DNA of 51,413 nt from SHLQ01 sp964562985 (GCA_964562985.1 CAZLWE010000020.1:1-51413), one strand, 5' to 3'; shown: positions 32,888-41,740, counted from the stretch's first letter. Notes: generated by a model not told the origin, from the sequence alone. A program made the numbers and translations.

Positions 32888-33523
32888 ATGGTCAAAGTCC
32901 CCCAGGGTTACCGCAGCAGAAACGTGCAAGATCGCCGGTCAGGGATGAGCGTTCGCCAGGGCGGAGGGGCTGACCTCCTCGGCAGCATGCTCGGCTCGAA
33001 CGCGACCGGCGGCAGCCTGCTCGGCACTATTGGCAAGGCAGCGCTGCCAATGATTCTCGGATCGCTGATGCGCGGCGGTAGGGGCGGTGGCGGAGGCCTT
33101 GGTGGACTTTTGGGATCAATGTTCGGTGGAGGGTCGACGCCACAGATGTCGGCGGCTGAACGTGATGAAGCCGACGACCACGCAACGCTGCTGCTGCGTG
33201 CGATGGTGAACGCCGCGAAAGCCGATGGGAAGGTCGATCAGGAAGAGGTGGACAACATCGTTGGTCGTCTCGGCGAGGTCGACGAACAAGAAGCTGCGTT
33301 CTTGCGGTCTGAACTGCAGGCTCCTCTCGATGTTGCCGGGTACTGTCGCAGCGTCCCCCAGGAACTCGCGCAGCAGGCCTACGCCTTTTCGGTGATGGGG
33401 ATGCGTCTCGATACCCAGCAGGAGGCGCAGTACCTCGGGGCGGTTGCGCAAGGCTTGAAGCTGCAACCCGGGGTCTGCAACGAGATTCACGAGAAGCTCG
33501 GGGTTCCGCCGATCTTTCAGTAG
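32888..33523 (+). CDS. TerB-like/DUF533 protein
   Basis: A 211-residue protein. The N-terminal half is Gly-rich and hydrophobic (LLGSMLGSNATGGSLLGT, then GGGGGLGGLLGSMFGGGS). It may contact the membrane or be disordered. The C-terminal half is a TerB/DUF533-like helical domain: LLLRAMVNAAKADGKVDQEE with the acidic DGKVD motif that may bind a metal, then YAFSVMGMRLDTQQEAQYL. The function of this family (E. coli YebE type) is unknown. Start ATG 32888 has GGAAAGG upstream; an ATG six codons earlier is less well placed. Single gene, divergent from fhs. Confidence 0.78.
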   Translation: MVKVPQGYRSRNVQDRRSGMSVRQGGGADLLGSMLGSNATGGSLLGTIGKAALPMILGSLMRGGRGGGGGLGGLLGSMFGGGSTPQMSAAERDEADDHATLLLRAMVNAAKADGKVDQEEVDNIVGRLGEVDEQEAAFLRSELQAPLDVAGYCRSVPQELAQQAYAFSVMGMRLDTQQEAQYLGAVAQGLKLQPGVCNEIHEKLGVPPIFQ

Positions 33524-33562
33524 GACTCCACGATGTCGAGGGAGGCCTTCGATGCCGGGAGG

Positions 33563-34195
33563 CTAACCCTGCTCGTCGAACCCGTGGACTCGGGCCGCGA
33601 TGAGTTGGTGGGCAGCGACCTCGGCCCGGCCGGGGTTTCCCTTTGACGTTTTGAAGATCTGGGAGATCTCGGCGGGGGAGAGTTCGATGGGCGATTCGCC
33701 CACCGTCGCCTCGGCGACCCTTCGTTGCAGGAAGGTCGCGAGCGTCTCCTCATCAAACGGCTTGAGCTGGTGCGTGATGACGTCGAATCCAGCTCCCTCA
33801 CCGAGCTTGCCCAGGTTGACGTGTGTGCCGATGACAACGGTTGCGCCAATCCGTGACAGCGAACGGAACCAACGATGTCGGAGCGGTTTTGGCATCCGGT
33901 CGATCTCATCGCCGTAGACGATCGGTGCGACCGGCGAGATGCGCCAGCGAGAGTGATAGGGGGCGCGAACGATGTAGTGGTACGGCCCGGGGGTCATCGA
34001 GCGCCAAACGTTGAGGTGGGCACTCTTGCCGACACCGCTGTCGCCAATCACCTGAACCAAGGTGTGTGAGCCGGGCGGCGGAGGCGGCCCCAGCCCCTGA
34101 TCGATGAAGGTTCGCGGTTTCTCCTCGACCGATGATCGGGCGATGAACGGGTTCCGGCTGAGCCCAAACTCCTGGTAGCGATCGTGGAAGGGCAT
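33563..34195 (-). CDS. ExeA/TniB-like AAA ATPase
   Basis: A 210-residue P-loop ATPase. The N-terminus FHDRYQEFGLSRNPF resembles the start of ExeA/MshM/TniB-type AAA proteins. Walker A is GDSGVGKS (about residues 50-57), and Walker B is probably IVYGDEIDRM. The C-terminal helix SKGNPGRAEVAAHQLIAARV is the usual small helical end. It is the last gene of a four-gene minus-strand set with the two beta-sandwich proteins and a rhodanese. No transposon gene is near, so a TniB role is unlikely. It may drive assembly of a membrane complex with its neighbours, but no function is established. Confidence 0.75.
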   Translation of the reverse strand: MPFHDRYQEFGLSRNPFIARSSVEEKPRTFIDQGLGPPPPPGSHTLVQVIGDSGVGKSAHLNVWRSMTPGPYHYIVRAPYHSRWRISPVAPIVYGDEIDRMPKPLRHRWFRSLSRIGATVVIGTHVNLGKLGEGAGFDVITHQLKPFDEETLATFLQRRVAEATVGESPIELSPAEISQIFKTSKGNPGRAEVAAHQLIAARVHGFDEQG

Positions 34196-34203
34196 TGCGG
34201 GGG

Positions 34204-34632
34204 CTACAGCGGATGCGGTCGTCGGTACATGTCCACGCCGTGGCGCGGCACCACGAGGACTTCGGTCGTCAGGACGGAGTCGAAAGCCATCTTTCGATCC
34301 GTGCGAATCTCGATCTGCCAGCGGACTCGCATAAGCGAACCGTCGTAACTGATTGGCATGTCGTCAGGAACCGGAAGCTCGAACGGCGTTGAGGTCATGC
34401 CGTACTCGTCGACAGGTGTCTCTATTTCGTCGGAGTGCCAATCATCTTTATCGCCGCGACCTTCGGTGAACATGCGGAGACCAAGTCGCACCGCTCGCAC
34501 CTGACCTCGCCCAGAGGCATTCGTCGCGCCGTCGACGGGGTCGCGTCGGATATGGCCGCTGAAGTAGCGGCCGAGTTCTGCGACATCGTTGACGAGTTCC
34601 ACCCGCAGTTGCGGGTCGTCGGGGCGAATCAT
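34204..34632 (-). CDS. soluble beta-sandwich (arrestin/Spo0M-like) protein
   Basis: A 142-residue protein of unknown function. The pattern FELPVPDDMPISYDGSLM followed by VRWQIEIRT and VLTTEVLVVPR is typical of arrestin-like or Spo0M-like beta-sandwich domains. The end of the preceding gene product shows the same pattern (ILRVPLESGAPTFE, then WGLTVHT and FKVVVLP). The two look like tandem relatives, one anchored in the membrane and one soluble. Its ATG overlaps the stop of that gene by 4 bp. The ATPase gene follows after 8 bp. Confidence 0.65.
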   Translation of the reverse strand: MIRPDDPQLRVELVNDVAELGRYFSGHIRRDPVDGATNASGRGQVRAVRLGLRMFTEGRGDKDDWHSDEIETPVDEYGMTSTPFELPVPDDMPISYDGSLMRVRWQIEIRTDRKMAFDSVLTTEVLVVPRHGVDMYRRPHPL

Positions 34633-35309
34633 GTGTCCTGGACTAACGGGGACGGTGGGAGCGATCGGCCCTTGGCGATCACCGGCAGGACGACAACCTT
34701 GAAGGCTCGCGCGAAGCTGGGCAGCGGGTCGGGCGTGTGGACCGTGAGCCCCCAGGTGACTTCGTTGTGATCACATTCGAAGGTCGGCGCACCACTTTCC
34801 AACGGCACGCGCAAAATTGTGTCCGCTATGTAGGTGCCCGATACGAGCTGTCCTGGGGCTTCCCAGGAGTATTGCGCGACCGTGTGGGTTTCGGTGCGGG
34901 TGTCGGTACCGACGGTGTAGGTGGCTCGTTCGGTGCAGACCAAGGTGAAGGTGGCGGGGCCATCGTGGTCCGCTGGAACCTTCGCCCCCTGAGCTCGCTG
35001 TTGAAACCGAACATTGACTTCGTCGCCGAGCTGGAATGGGTAGCGCTCGATCGTTATCTGCGCAGCTTCCCAACGGCTCGTTGCGATGACTCTTGGCACG
35101 ACGAACAGAGCTGCGCCCGCTGCGCCCACTGCGAGAATCAGGGCGAACGCCGTTGCGCTCGCAGCGAACGCAACCACCGCTGCGAAGGCGAGGACTCCGA
35201 GACCCAGGCCTCCGAATAGCGCGATCCGCGAGGTGGCTTGATGCTCAATGGTTGTGGGGCTGGCGTTGTCCCCTGGTCCCGCGAAGGGTTGTAGCGGTCC
35301 TGAACTCAT
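34629..35309 (-). CDS. membrane-anchored beta-sandwich protein
   Basis: A 226-residue protein. Two hydrophobic segments near the N-terminus (IALFGGLGLGVLAFAAVVAF, then ALILAVGAAGAALFVV) form a membrane hairpin. The C-terminal part is a beta-sandwich domain beginning around ITIERYPFQLGDEVNVRF. It has the same architecture as the soluble protein encoded next. Start ATG 35309 has GGTGGGA upstream; a GTG six codons earlier is possible. It probably presents the domain in the cytosol and pairs with its neighbour. No function is known. Confidence 0.68.
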   Translation of the reverse strand: MSSGPLQPFAGPGDNASPTTIEHQATSRIALFGGLGLGVLAFAAVVAFAASATAFALILAVGAAGAALFVVPRVIATSRWEAAQITIERYPFQLGDEVNVRFQQRAQGAKVPADHDGPATFTLVCTERATYTVGTDTRTETHTVAQYSWEAPGQLVSGTYIADTILRVPLESGAPTFECDHNEVTWGLTVHTPDPLPSFARAFKVVVLPVIAKGRSLPPSPLVQDT

Positions 35310-35336
35310 CTGTTTCCCACCTGCCACACAAAGCGG

Positions 35337-35720
35337 CTAGGCGGTGAACTCGTCCACCTCGAGGCCGGCTTCCTTCCACGCCAAGGTGCCACCTTCCATG
35401 TAGGTGACGTTCTTGTATCCCAAGTCTTGGAGCGTTTGGGCGCCGAGGGCAGCCATGGCACCGATAGTGCAGGTAACGACGATCTCGCGATCGTGATCGC
35501 CAAGTTCGGGGTGTTGCATCTCCTCGGGCATCGTGACGTCGCCTTTGAACCCGAGGGTTCCAAGGGAGACAGCCAGCGCCCCGGGGATGATCCCCGTCGC
35601 CGCTATATCGGGGCGATCCCGGACATCGATGATTAGCGCAGTTTCCGAAACCGCGTCGGCGGCCACGCCAGCTACGTTGGCTTGCGCCTCGCCGACCATC
35701 TCCATAAACGTCTTTGCCAT
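35337..35720 (-). CDS. rhodanese-domain protein
   Basis: A 127-residue single-domain rhodanese. LIIDVRDRPDIAATGIIPGAL is the conserved entry strand and Asp-Val-Arg motif. The active-site Cys lies in VVTCTIGAMAALGAQTLQDLG. The end YMEGGTLAWKEAGLEVD is typical. Such proteins carry persulfide sulfur to acceptors or detoxify sulfur compounds. The start is ATG 35720, with GAAGAAAG upstream. First gene of the operon leading into the beta-sandwich pair and the ATPase (27-bp gap); the functional link is unclear. Confidence 0.88.
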   Translation of the reverse strand: MAKTFMEMVGEAQANVAGVAADAVSETALIIDVRDRPDIAATGIIPGALAVSLGTLGFKGDVTMPEEMQHPELGDHDREIVVTCTIGAMAALGAQTLQDLGYKNVTYMEGGTLAWKEAGLEVDEFTA

Positions 35721-35870
35721 TGAACTTTCTTCTCTTCTCTCAGCTGTTCCGGGGGGGAAGTTACCCAAGATCGTACTTTTCTAGCGCGCGCTCCATGGTC
35801 TGTGCAGGAAAACATCACGATAGGTGCGAAAATGTTTCGTTTCGGGGTCTGCGATGTTGCGTTTGCAGGT

Positions 35871-36566
35871 CTACTCAGCGGCCAATGGAGACGAGAGCTG
35901 TTCGGTGATCACGCTTCTAATCGCTTCATCGAAACCATGAACGTGAGCCTCGATGAGGTTTGCCACGGTGTCACCATCAGCTGCTCGCAACCCCGCCAGA
36001 ATCGCATCGTGTTCAGCGACCGCGTGGGCCATGTCGGCGACATTACTCAGGTAGAGATGCCATAGTCGATCTGACTGGGCGTACAACATGTCGAGGGTGT
36101 CCCACAGGAAACGGTTACCTGACGCTCGCCAGATGATCTCATGACAGCGGCGATCGATCGCGAGCTGGTCATTGTCATCGAGTCCGGGTGTGGAGCTGTG
36201 AGCCAAGGTGTCGGCCATCTCGTCCCAATGTTCCGAGGTTCCGCGGACTGTCGCGAGACGGGCAGCGTAGGGTTCGAGAACCGCCCGGGTCTCGAGCAGG
36301 AGAGAGAGCTCTTCGACTTCGATCCCGCTGACGAACATGCCGCGCCGCGGGATGACGGTCACGAAATGTTCGCGCTGGAGGCGCAGGAGCGCTTCACGAA
36401 TTGGGGTACGACCGAGCTTCAGTGATTTTTGGAGCGCGTCTTCCTTCAGAACGTCGCCAGGAGCGAAGTCCAGTTGGACGATCTTGGCGCGCAATGCCCG
36501 GTATGCCTGTTCGCCGAGGGAGGCCGGTTCCTGGTTCGGCGCCGGCGGCAGCTTTAGCTTGGTCAT
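35871..36566 (-). CDS. GntR-family (FCD) transcription regulator
   Basis: A 231-residue repressor-type regulator. The N-terminal winged helix reads YRALRAKIVQLDFAPGDVLK, then LGRTPIREALLRLQREHFV and RRGMFVSG. The C-terminal FCD all-helical effector domain keeps the metal/ligand residues in LAIDRRCHEIIWRASGN, AVAEHDAILAGL and EAHVHGFDEAI. A perfect 12-bp palindrome lies 18 bp upstream of its start, so it is likely autoregulated. The same core occurs before the FAD-GcvT gene and before etfB, which makes these the probable targets. FCD ligands are commonly small carboxylates; an N-methylated amino acid would fit here. Confidence 0.9.
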   Translation of the reverse strand: MTKLKLPPAPNQEPASLGEQAYRALRAKIVQLDFAPGDVLKEDALQKSLKLGRTPIREALLRLQREHFVTVIPRRGMFVSGIEVEELSLLLETRAVLEPYAARLATVRGTSEHWDEMADTLAHSSTPGLDDNDQLAIDRRCHEIIWRASGNRFLWDTLDMLYAQSDRLWHLYLSNVADMAHAVAEHDAILAGLRAADGDTVANLIEAHVHGFDEAIRSVITEQLSSPLAAE

Positions 36567-36583
36567 TGACCCATGGTAGGGGG

Positions 36584-36595
36584 CTGATATATCAG
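36584..36595. promoter_or_regulatory. GntR autoregulatory operator
   Basis: CTGATATATCAG is a perfect 12-bp palindrome, 18 bp upstream of the GntR-FCD gene and 57 bp upstream of the glycosyltransferase gene on the other strand. The core TGATATATCA recurs at 45102-45111 and 48919-48928. Confidence 0.75.
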
Positions 36596-36652
36596 TGTCA
36601 CGATCGGTGAGGGCCGAACTGGATTTCTGGCCGTTTTGACCGATGAAAGGAT

Positions 36653-37729
36653 GTGGGTCGCGCGAAGAAACTCATCATTCAAATTCCTTGTCTCAATGAG
36701 GAAGATCAACTGCCAGTAGCGCTGGCCGAGCTTCCGCGCAGTGTTCCAGGAGTGGACATTGTCGAGTGGTTGATCATCGACGATGGCTCTACCGACGCGA
36801 CGATCGAGGTCGCACGTGCCCACGGCGTGGATCACGTGGTGAAGTTTCCGCAGAACCGCGGGCTGGCCGCTGCCTTTCAAGCCGGGCTTGATGCGTGCCT
36901 CAAGCTCGGTGCTGACTACATCGTGAACACCGACGCCGACAATCAATACGACGCAGGTGCAATCCCAGAGCTCGTCCGACCGCTCGTCGAGGGCACGGCC
37001 GACATGGTCATTGGTGACCGCGATGTTCGCTCCGTTGACGAATTCTCCGCTGCGAAGAAGCAGCTCCAAGTGTTGGGTAGCTGGGTCGTCAATCGTGCCT
37101 CGGGAGGGGCCAACGTAGGGGACACAACCTCTGGCTTTCGCGCGTACAGCAAAGAGGCGGCCCTACAGCTCACCGTCGTAAGCCCCTACACCTACACGAT
37201 CGAGTCGATCATCCAGGCTGGACGCACCCGAACTGCGATCGCCAACGTGCCTGTGGGAACCAACGACAAGATGCGTGAGTCTCGCCTCTTCGGGTCCACC
37301 TGGGGATACATCCGGCGAAACGCGGGAACGATCACCCGTGTCTTTGCCGCCTACGAACCAATCAAGTTCTTCGGATTGATCTCATTGGTTCTGCTGACCT
37401 TGTCCGCAGTTGCTTTCTCGCCCTTCCTCATGAGCGTGATTGTCGACGGCGACCGCTCCGGCCACATCCAGTCGATCATCATTGCCTCCATCTTGTTCAT
37501 GGGTGCCCTACAGGTGGCGGTCTTGGCCATTCTCGCCGACATGATGCGCAACCTTCGGGTGGTCTCCCAGCGAACCCTCGCACGAGTTCGTCGCCTGGAG
37601 ATCGAGTACGAAGTCATTCCTGACTATCTCGTCGCGGCCGAAACACCGAAGGCTCCGGAGTCACTAGCTGAAGCTTTGCCAAGAGTGCCTAGCTCACTCG
37701 ACCTCGAACACGCTGAGGAAGCCCCATGA
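36653..37729 (+). CDS. family 2 glycosyltransferase with membrane anchor
   Basis: A 358-residue polyprenyl-phosphate glycosyltransferase-like protein. The GT2 catalytic domain comprises IIQIPCLNEEDQLPVAL, LIIDDGSTDATIE, KFPQNRGLAAAFQAG and the DxD-type motif in YIVNTDADNQYD. Two membrane helices follow (FFGLISLVLLTLSAVAF and IIIASILFMGALQVAVLAIL), as in DPM1/ArnC-type enzymes that make lipid-linked sugars. The start is GTG 36653, with AAAGG very close upstream, so it is uncertain. First of seven tightly packed genes for a surface glycan or glycolipid. Its stop overlaps the next start by 4 bp (ATGA). Confidence 0.88.
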   Translation: MGRAKKLIIQIPCLNEEDQLPVALAELPRSVPGVDIVEWLIIDDGSTDATIEVARAHGVDHVVKFPQNRGLAAAFQAGLDACLKLGADYIVNTDADNQYDAGAIPELVRPLVEGTADMVIGDRDVRSVDEFSAAKKQLQVLGSWVVNRASGGANVGDTTSGFRAYSKEAALQLTVVSPYTYTIESIIQAGRTRTAIANVPVGTNDKMRESRLFGSTWGYIRRNAGTITRVFAAYEPIKFFGLISLVLLTLSAVAFSPFLMSVIVDGDRSGHIQSIIIASILFMGALQVAVLAILADMMRNLRVVSQRTLARVRRLEIEYEVIPDYLVAAETPKAPESLAEALPRVPSSLDLEHAEEAP

Positions 37730-38874
37730 AAGTCGTTCTCACCGGCACCTACAACAGCCAGAACAAGGGTGACGCAGCGATGCAGATCAGCACTCGAGAT
37801 GCCCTGGTTGCTGCGGGTCACGAGGTAATCGTTGCAACACCAGAACCTGGCGTAGATGAGGTGGTGTACGGCGCCGACAACATCGTCCCCGCTAGTCGTC
37901 GAAGCGCCAAGCGCGCGCCGCTCAATCTGCTGCGAGCTGCAGCGATGCGCCTCACGAAGCGTCAACTCATTGGCGATGACCCCGAGATCGCGGCCTTGGC
38001 AAATGCCGATCTGGTCATCGATTTGTCCGGCGACATGTTGACCGAGGACTACGGCGTCCCGGTCGCGCTGAGTCATTTCCACCCGTTGATCCTGAGCTGG
38101 GTCCTCGGGGTGCCATTCGTAGTTCTCGCGCAGTCCATCGGGCCCTTCAATGTGACGTCCCCCGTCGCTGGGTTCCTCCTCCGCCGAGCCCGACTCGTCA
38201 CCGCACGGGAGCGACGAACCCTCGGACACCTTGAAGGGTTGGGGCTGGGAGACGTCGAGGTAACTGCGGATACGGCGTTTCTCTTGCAACCACAGATCGT
38301 CCCAGGTCTTGAAAACAAGGTCGCCCCGCATCGAATTGGTATCTCGCTCAGCGGACTGGCAGAGTCACACCACGGAGGGCGTCCACTCGTTGACGATGTC
38401 GCCACCGCGTTGCATGGTCTGCTCGAGGACGTCGACGCGGAACTGCTTGGAATTCCTCATGTGACTGGGCCGAAGTCATCAAAGGACGATCGGATCGTGC
38501 TTCGAAAGCTTCGAGACCATGGGCTTGATGTACAGATTCTGGGGGATCTCCATCCATCGGAAATGAAGTTCGCCGTGTCTACGTGCGATGTGCTCATCGG
38601 GGCGAGGATGCACGCCAACATTGCCGCTCTCGGTTCGGGCGTTCCGGTTCTCGCACTCGCCTATAGCCATAAGTTCTGGGGGATCATGACCGAGTTCGGG
38701 CAGGAACAGTTCGTGCTCGATCTCGGATCCTTCGATGGCGATGAGCTTCTCAATGTCTTGAGCAAACTCTGGAACGATCGCGACCTCGTCGCCCAGGAGA
38801 TTCGCTCGCATGCAGCGGCGACCAAGCGCTCTGCGCAGAAGAATTTCGATCTACTCAAGGGGCTGGAACTGTGA
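37726..38874 (+). CDS. polysaccharide pyruvyl transferase family protein
   Basis: A 382-residue protein of the CsaB/WcaK type, which adds pyruvate ketals to sugars of surface polymers. The N-terminus VVLTGTYNSQNKGDAAMQIS is the usual start. LVIDLSGDMLTEDYG, VVLAQSIGPFN, VTARERRTLGHL and the C-terminal VLIGARMHANIAALGSGVPV, with SHKFWGIM after it, are the family blocks. Pyruvylation would add a negative charge to the glycan. It starts inside the stop of the glycosyltransferase gene and ends in a GTGA overlap with the next gene. Confidence 0.87.
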   Translation: MKVVLTGTYNSQNKGDAAMQISTRDALVAAGHEVIVATPEPGVDEVVYGADNIVPASRRSAKRAPLNLLRAAAMRLTKRQLIGDDPEIAALANADLVIDLSGDMLTEDYGVPVALSHFHPLILSWVLGVPFVVLAQSIGPFNVTSPVAGFLLRRARLVTARERRTLGHLEGLGLGDVEVTADTAFLLQPQIVPGLENKVAPHRIGISLSGLAESHHGGRPLVDDVATALHGLLEDVDAELLGIPHVTGPKSSKDDRIVLRKLRDHGLDVQILGDLHPSEMKFAVSTCDVLIGARMHANIAALGSGVPVLALAYSHKFWGIMTEFGQEQFVLDLGSFDGDELLNVLSKLWNDRDLVAQEIRSHAAATKRSAQKNFDLLKGLEL

Positions 38875-40730
38875 TCAGCGTTATTGGTCGGCGGAGTCCC
38901 CATGCCCCAAGTTGGGCGAGCGAAATGCAACAGGCGCTCGGAGGAGATGTCGAAAGCTGGTCAAGCGAGTCCTGTGGGCTCGTCGTGGCGAGCGAGTTCA
39001 CCGATCACTGTGCGGCTGCTACGAACGACCGTGCCGTTGTGGTCTTTCGCGGTGCGATCTTTCCACCCGATGACGAAGCGCTTGGTAGTCGCTACGACGC
39101 GAGTGGCATCGCTGGATCCCTACTGCGGCGATTTTGCGAGCACGGCGTCGACGCCCTGCTCGGCATATGGGGCAGGTACGAGATCTACATTCTTGATCGG
39201 ATCACAGACTCGCTGATGCTGATCACCGATCCGTACGGTGGCAGTGCCGCAGTCAACTACGTAGACGCAGGCGAACACTACGTGGCGTCGTCGCCGAGTG
39301 CATTGCGTGCTGGCGGCGTGGAACTAGCCCTCGACCGTCAATACGAGGACTTCCTGTTGGTTTATGGCTTTGTGCCGCACTCAGCGAGTGTCTTTCGTCA
39401 TGTGAAACAGATCGGCGCAGCCCAACTGATTAGAAGTGGAACGAACGGTGTCGATCAGCAGGCCTACGAAGCGACTGGCAATTGGGAACCGTCTATCCAG
39501 GCCCAGGACGCGGAGTCGGCAATTACCGCCCTCCACAAGGGCTTCCTCTCCGCGATCGAGGAGATGGCGCCAAGGGGTGATGATGTGGCCATCCTTCTTG
39601 GCGGCTTTGATTCGGCACTTGTCGTGGCGGGCCTCGCCGAACTCGGTAAGAACGTCCACACCTATACCTTTCGCTACGCCGACGAGCGCTACAACCAGGC
39701 GTTCGTTGAGGAACTGGCGGAGACCACCGGCGCCGTTGCGAACTGGGTGGAGATCGACTCGGCCCTAATTGCCGAAGGCTTCGAGCGATACCGCGACGAG
39801 GTAGGGGCGCCGACGAACTGGCCAGCGTACGTAATCCAGACTCGGGCGGTGTGTGAACAGATCCGACAAGATGGCTTCAACGTCGCCCTCAGCGGCGATG
39901 GGTGTGACAACCTCTTCTTCGGTTATCCCTTGACCTTCCGACGCGGTCAGGTGACGAACCAACTCTCTCGATTGCCCGGGCCGATCCTCGGGGTGGGGGA
40001 GATGGCAGCATCGAATCGATTTGTGCAGGACCTTCTCGGGCGACCAGCGGTCGTTGGTGCAGGTGTACTCCGCAACGCGCAACTCGAGCACCCCGCCCGC
40101 GGTTACTTGACGTTCCGCGTGATGGAAGAAACAGCCCTCAAGCGCCTACGGGGCGCCAGCGAACCCGAGAACATGGAGTCGGTCCGTGCCGTGGCGAGCG
40201 AGCTTGCTGCGCCATTCTCGGACGCCGACGATGTGCAGCTGGCTTACCAGGGGAAGAAGTGCGTCTCGCCTTCGGCGCTCAAAAAGTCTGCCTCGTCACT
40301 GAGCGCTGGTGTCTCGATCGTCTCGCCGTATCAGCACTATGGGATGGTTGCGCTGGCCAAGTCACTTCCAACCGAACTTCTCAGGCCGAGCGGACAAGAC
40401 AGTTCGACCATCGGCAAGTTTGCGCTTGCAAACATGGCGGAATCGACCGGATTGCTTCCACCCGAGATCATTCATCAACCAAAGCTGGCTGCGGCTGACG
40501 CGCCGATCGACGAATGGTATCCCGGGCCGCTGCGAGGCAAGCTCGAGGGTCTCATTGGTGACCTACCTTTTGACGCTGAACCGGCGATGGTGGCCGCAAT
40601 GTTCGAGGCCACCCTCGGGGAGCGGCTTTATCAGCGAATCATCGGTGCCCAGACAAATAACGTCGCCAACGTAAGTCACGATGTATCCCTGCTCGCGACG
40701 TATGGAGCGCTCGCGGGATTGGCCGCATAG
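38871..40730 (+). CDS. asparagine synthetase-like protein lacking glutaminase Cys
   Basis: A 619-residue AsnB-family protein with an N-terminal Ntn-type domain (about residues 1-190) and a C-terminal ATP-pyrophosphatase domain. Active AsnB enzymes begin Met-Cys, and this Cys hydrolyses glutamine. Here the protein begins MISVIG, so glutaminase activity is not expected. The PP-loop SGGxDS is altered to LGGFDS (243-248). The second motif is SGDGCDNLF (341-349) instead of SGDGGDELF. It may adenylate a carboxylate and use ammonia or another amine, for example to amidate a uronic acid in the glycan. Starts at GTG 38871 in a 4-bp overlap. Confidence 0.82.
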   Translation: MISVIGRRSPHAPSWASEMQQALGGDVESWSSESCGLVVASEFTDHCAAATNDRAVVVFRGAIFPPDDEALGSRYDASGIAGSLLRRFCEHGVDALLGIWGRYEIYILDRITDSLMLITDPYGGSAAVNYVDAGEHYVASSPSALRAGGVELALDRQYEDFLLVYGFVPHSASVFRHVKQIGAAQLIRSGTNGVDQQAYEATGNWEPSIQAQDAESAITALHKGFLSAIEEMAPRGDDVAILLGGFDSALVVAGLAELGKNVHTYTFRYADERYNQAFVEELAETTGAVANWVEIDSALIAEGFERYRDEVGAPTNWPAYVIQTRAVCEQIRQDGFNVALSGDGCDNLFFGYPLTFRRGQVTNQLSRLPGPILGVGEMAASNRFVQDLLGRPAVVGAGVLRNAQLEHPARGYLTFRVMEETALKRLRGASEPENMESVRAVASELAAPFSDADDVQLAYQGKKCVSPSALKKSASSLSAGVSIVSPYQHYGMVALAKSLPTELLRPSGQDSSTIGKFALANMAESTGLLPPEIIHQPKLAAADAPIDEWYPGPLRGKLEGLIGDLPFDAEPAMVAAMFEATLGERLYQRIIGAQTNNVANVSHDVSLLATYGALAGLAA

Positions 40731-41740
40731 TGTCCACCGCAAGCCCAAAGCAATGGGGTCGGTACCTGCTGAGACTGCTACTCACCGCAGCGATCCTGTT
40801 CGGGCTGTTTTCGATCGCGGATTTCGGCTCGCTGCGTACGGTACTTAGCCAGGTGAGCCTGGTCGCCTTCGTTGGCGCCGCGCTGTTGCACGTCGCTGGG
40901 TCGATCGTGATCCCCGCTGTCGTAAGTTGGCTTTCAACCCGTGGCACTCCTTTGCAGTTAGGCCTTGCTCGATTGGTAGCGATCAACCTGTCGATCCGGT
41001 TCTACACGATGGTGTTACCACGAGCGACCGCGACCGGCGTTCGTTGGTTGAAGTATCGAAATGCTGGTGGTGGGGCATACGCCGCTGCGCTCGTTGTTTT
41101 AGAGAAGCTCGTACAGGTCTTTGTGTACTCGGCGGCCGCGGTGATCTTCGTCATTGTCGAGGCATCCACAATTGGTCAGCAGTTCGTGCCGATTCTGCTT
41201 GTGGGGCTCGGGGCAATGGGCGGCGCAGGTGTGGGATTGTTCGCAGTATTCAGCGATCGGCTTGACCCTCTGCTCAGTCGCTTCACGTTTACGAAGGCAA
41301 TACCGTCGCTACATCGACGATTGCTAAAGATCGCAGTCGCTGTCACGGCCCAACGAGGGCGACCTCTTCGAGATGTCGTCAAGCTCGGATGCTGGAGCCT
41401 GGCCGGCTACGTCTTCTTCGTGCTGTCCGCGTGGGTCGTGGTGCAAGACCTTGGTATCGGGCTCACTTTCGCTGGCACAGCGTGGATTCGCGGAGTGGTC
41501 TTCCTCGGCACGTTGATCCCGTTCACGATCGCTGGAGCCGGGATTCGCGAAGCTGGCTTTGTTGGCTTTGCATCGTTCTACGGGATCGAGGCGTCGGTTG
41601 CCTTAGGTCTGGCTTTGGCATTGCTCGGATTGCAGATCGCAATCGGGTCGGTCGGCGGGCTACTGGAGTTGCGCGAGCAGTTCACCGAGGTGGGGCGTCG
41701 GACGGTCGAGCGAGCAGAAATGGAGCACGCCGATGTATAG
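40730..41740 (+). CDS. YbhN/AglD-type flippase-like membrane protein
   Basis: A 336-residue integral membrane protein with about eight hydrophobic segments, of the lysylphosphatidylglycerol synthase TM/UPF0104 type. Characteristic are ISIRFYTMVLP-like residues (NLSIRFYTMVLPRATATG), a central VLEKLVQVFVYSAAAV, and the C-terminal FLGTLIPFTIAGAGIREAGF. Such proteins are linked to lipid-linked sugar transfer or flipping. Start GTG 40730 shares one base with the stop of the preceding gene. It fits as the membrane transport or assembly step of this glycan operon. Confidence 0.83.
   Translation: MSTASPKQWGRYLLRLLLTAAILFGLFSIADFGSLRTVLSQVSLVAFVGAALLHVAGSIVIPAVVSWLSTRGTPLQLGLARLVAINLSIRFYTMVLPRATATGVRWLKYRNAGGGAYAAALVVLEKLVQVFVYSAAAVIFVIVEASTIGQQFVPILLVGLGAMGGAGVGLFAVFSDRLDPLLSRFTFTKAIPSLHRRLLKIAVAVTAQRGRPLRDVVKLGCWSLAGYVFFVLSAWVVVQDLGIGLTFAGTAWIRGVVFLGTLIPFTIAGAGIREAGFVGFASFYGIEASVALGLALALLGLQIAIGSVGGLLELREQFTEVGRRTVERAEMEHADV

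Noticed and set aside
33563..34195. TniB transposition protein
   Set aside because: The N-terminal similarity is generic to ExeA/TniB AAA proteins; no transposase, TniQ or terminal repeats are nearby.
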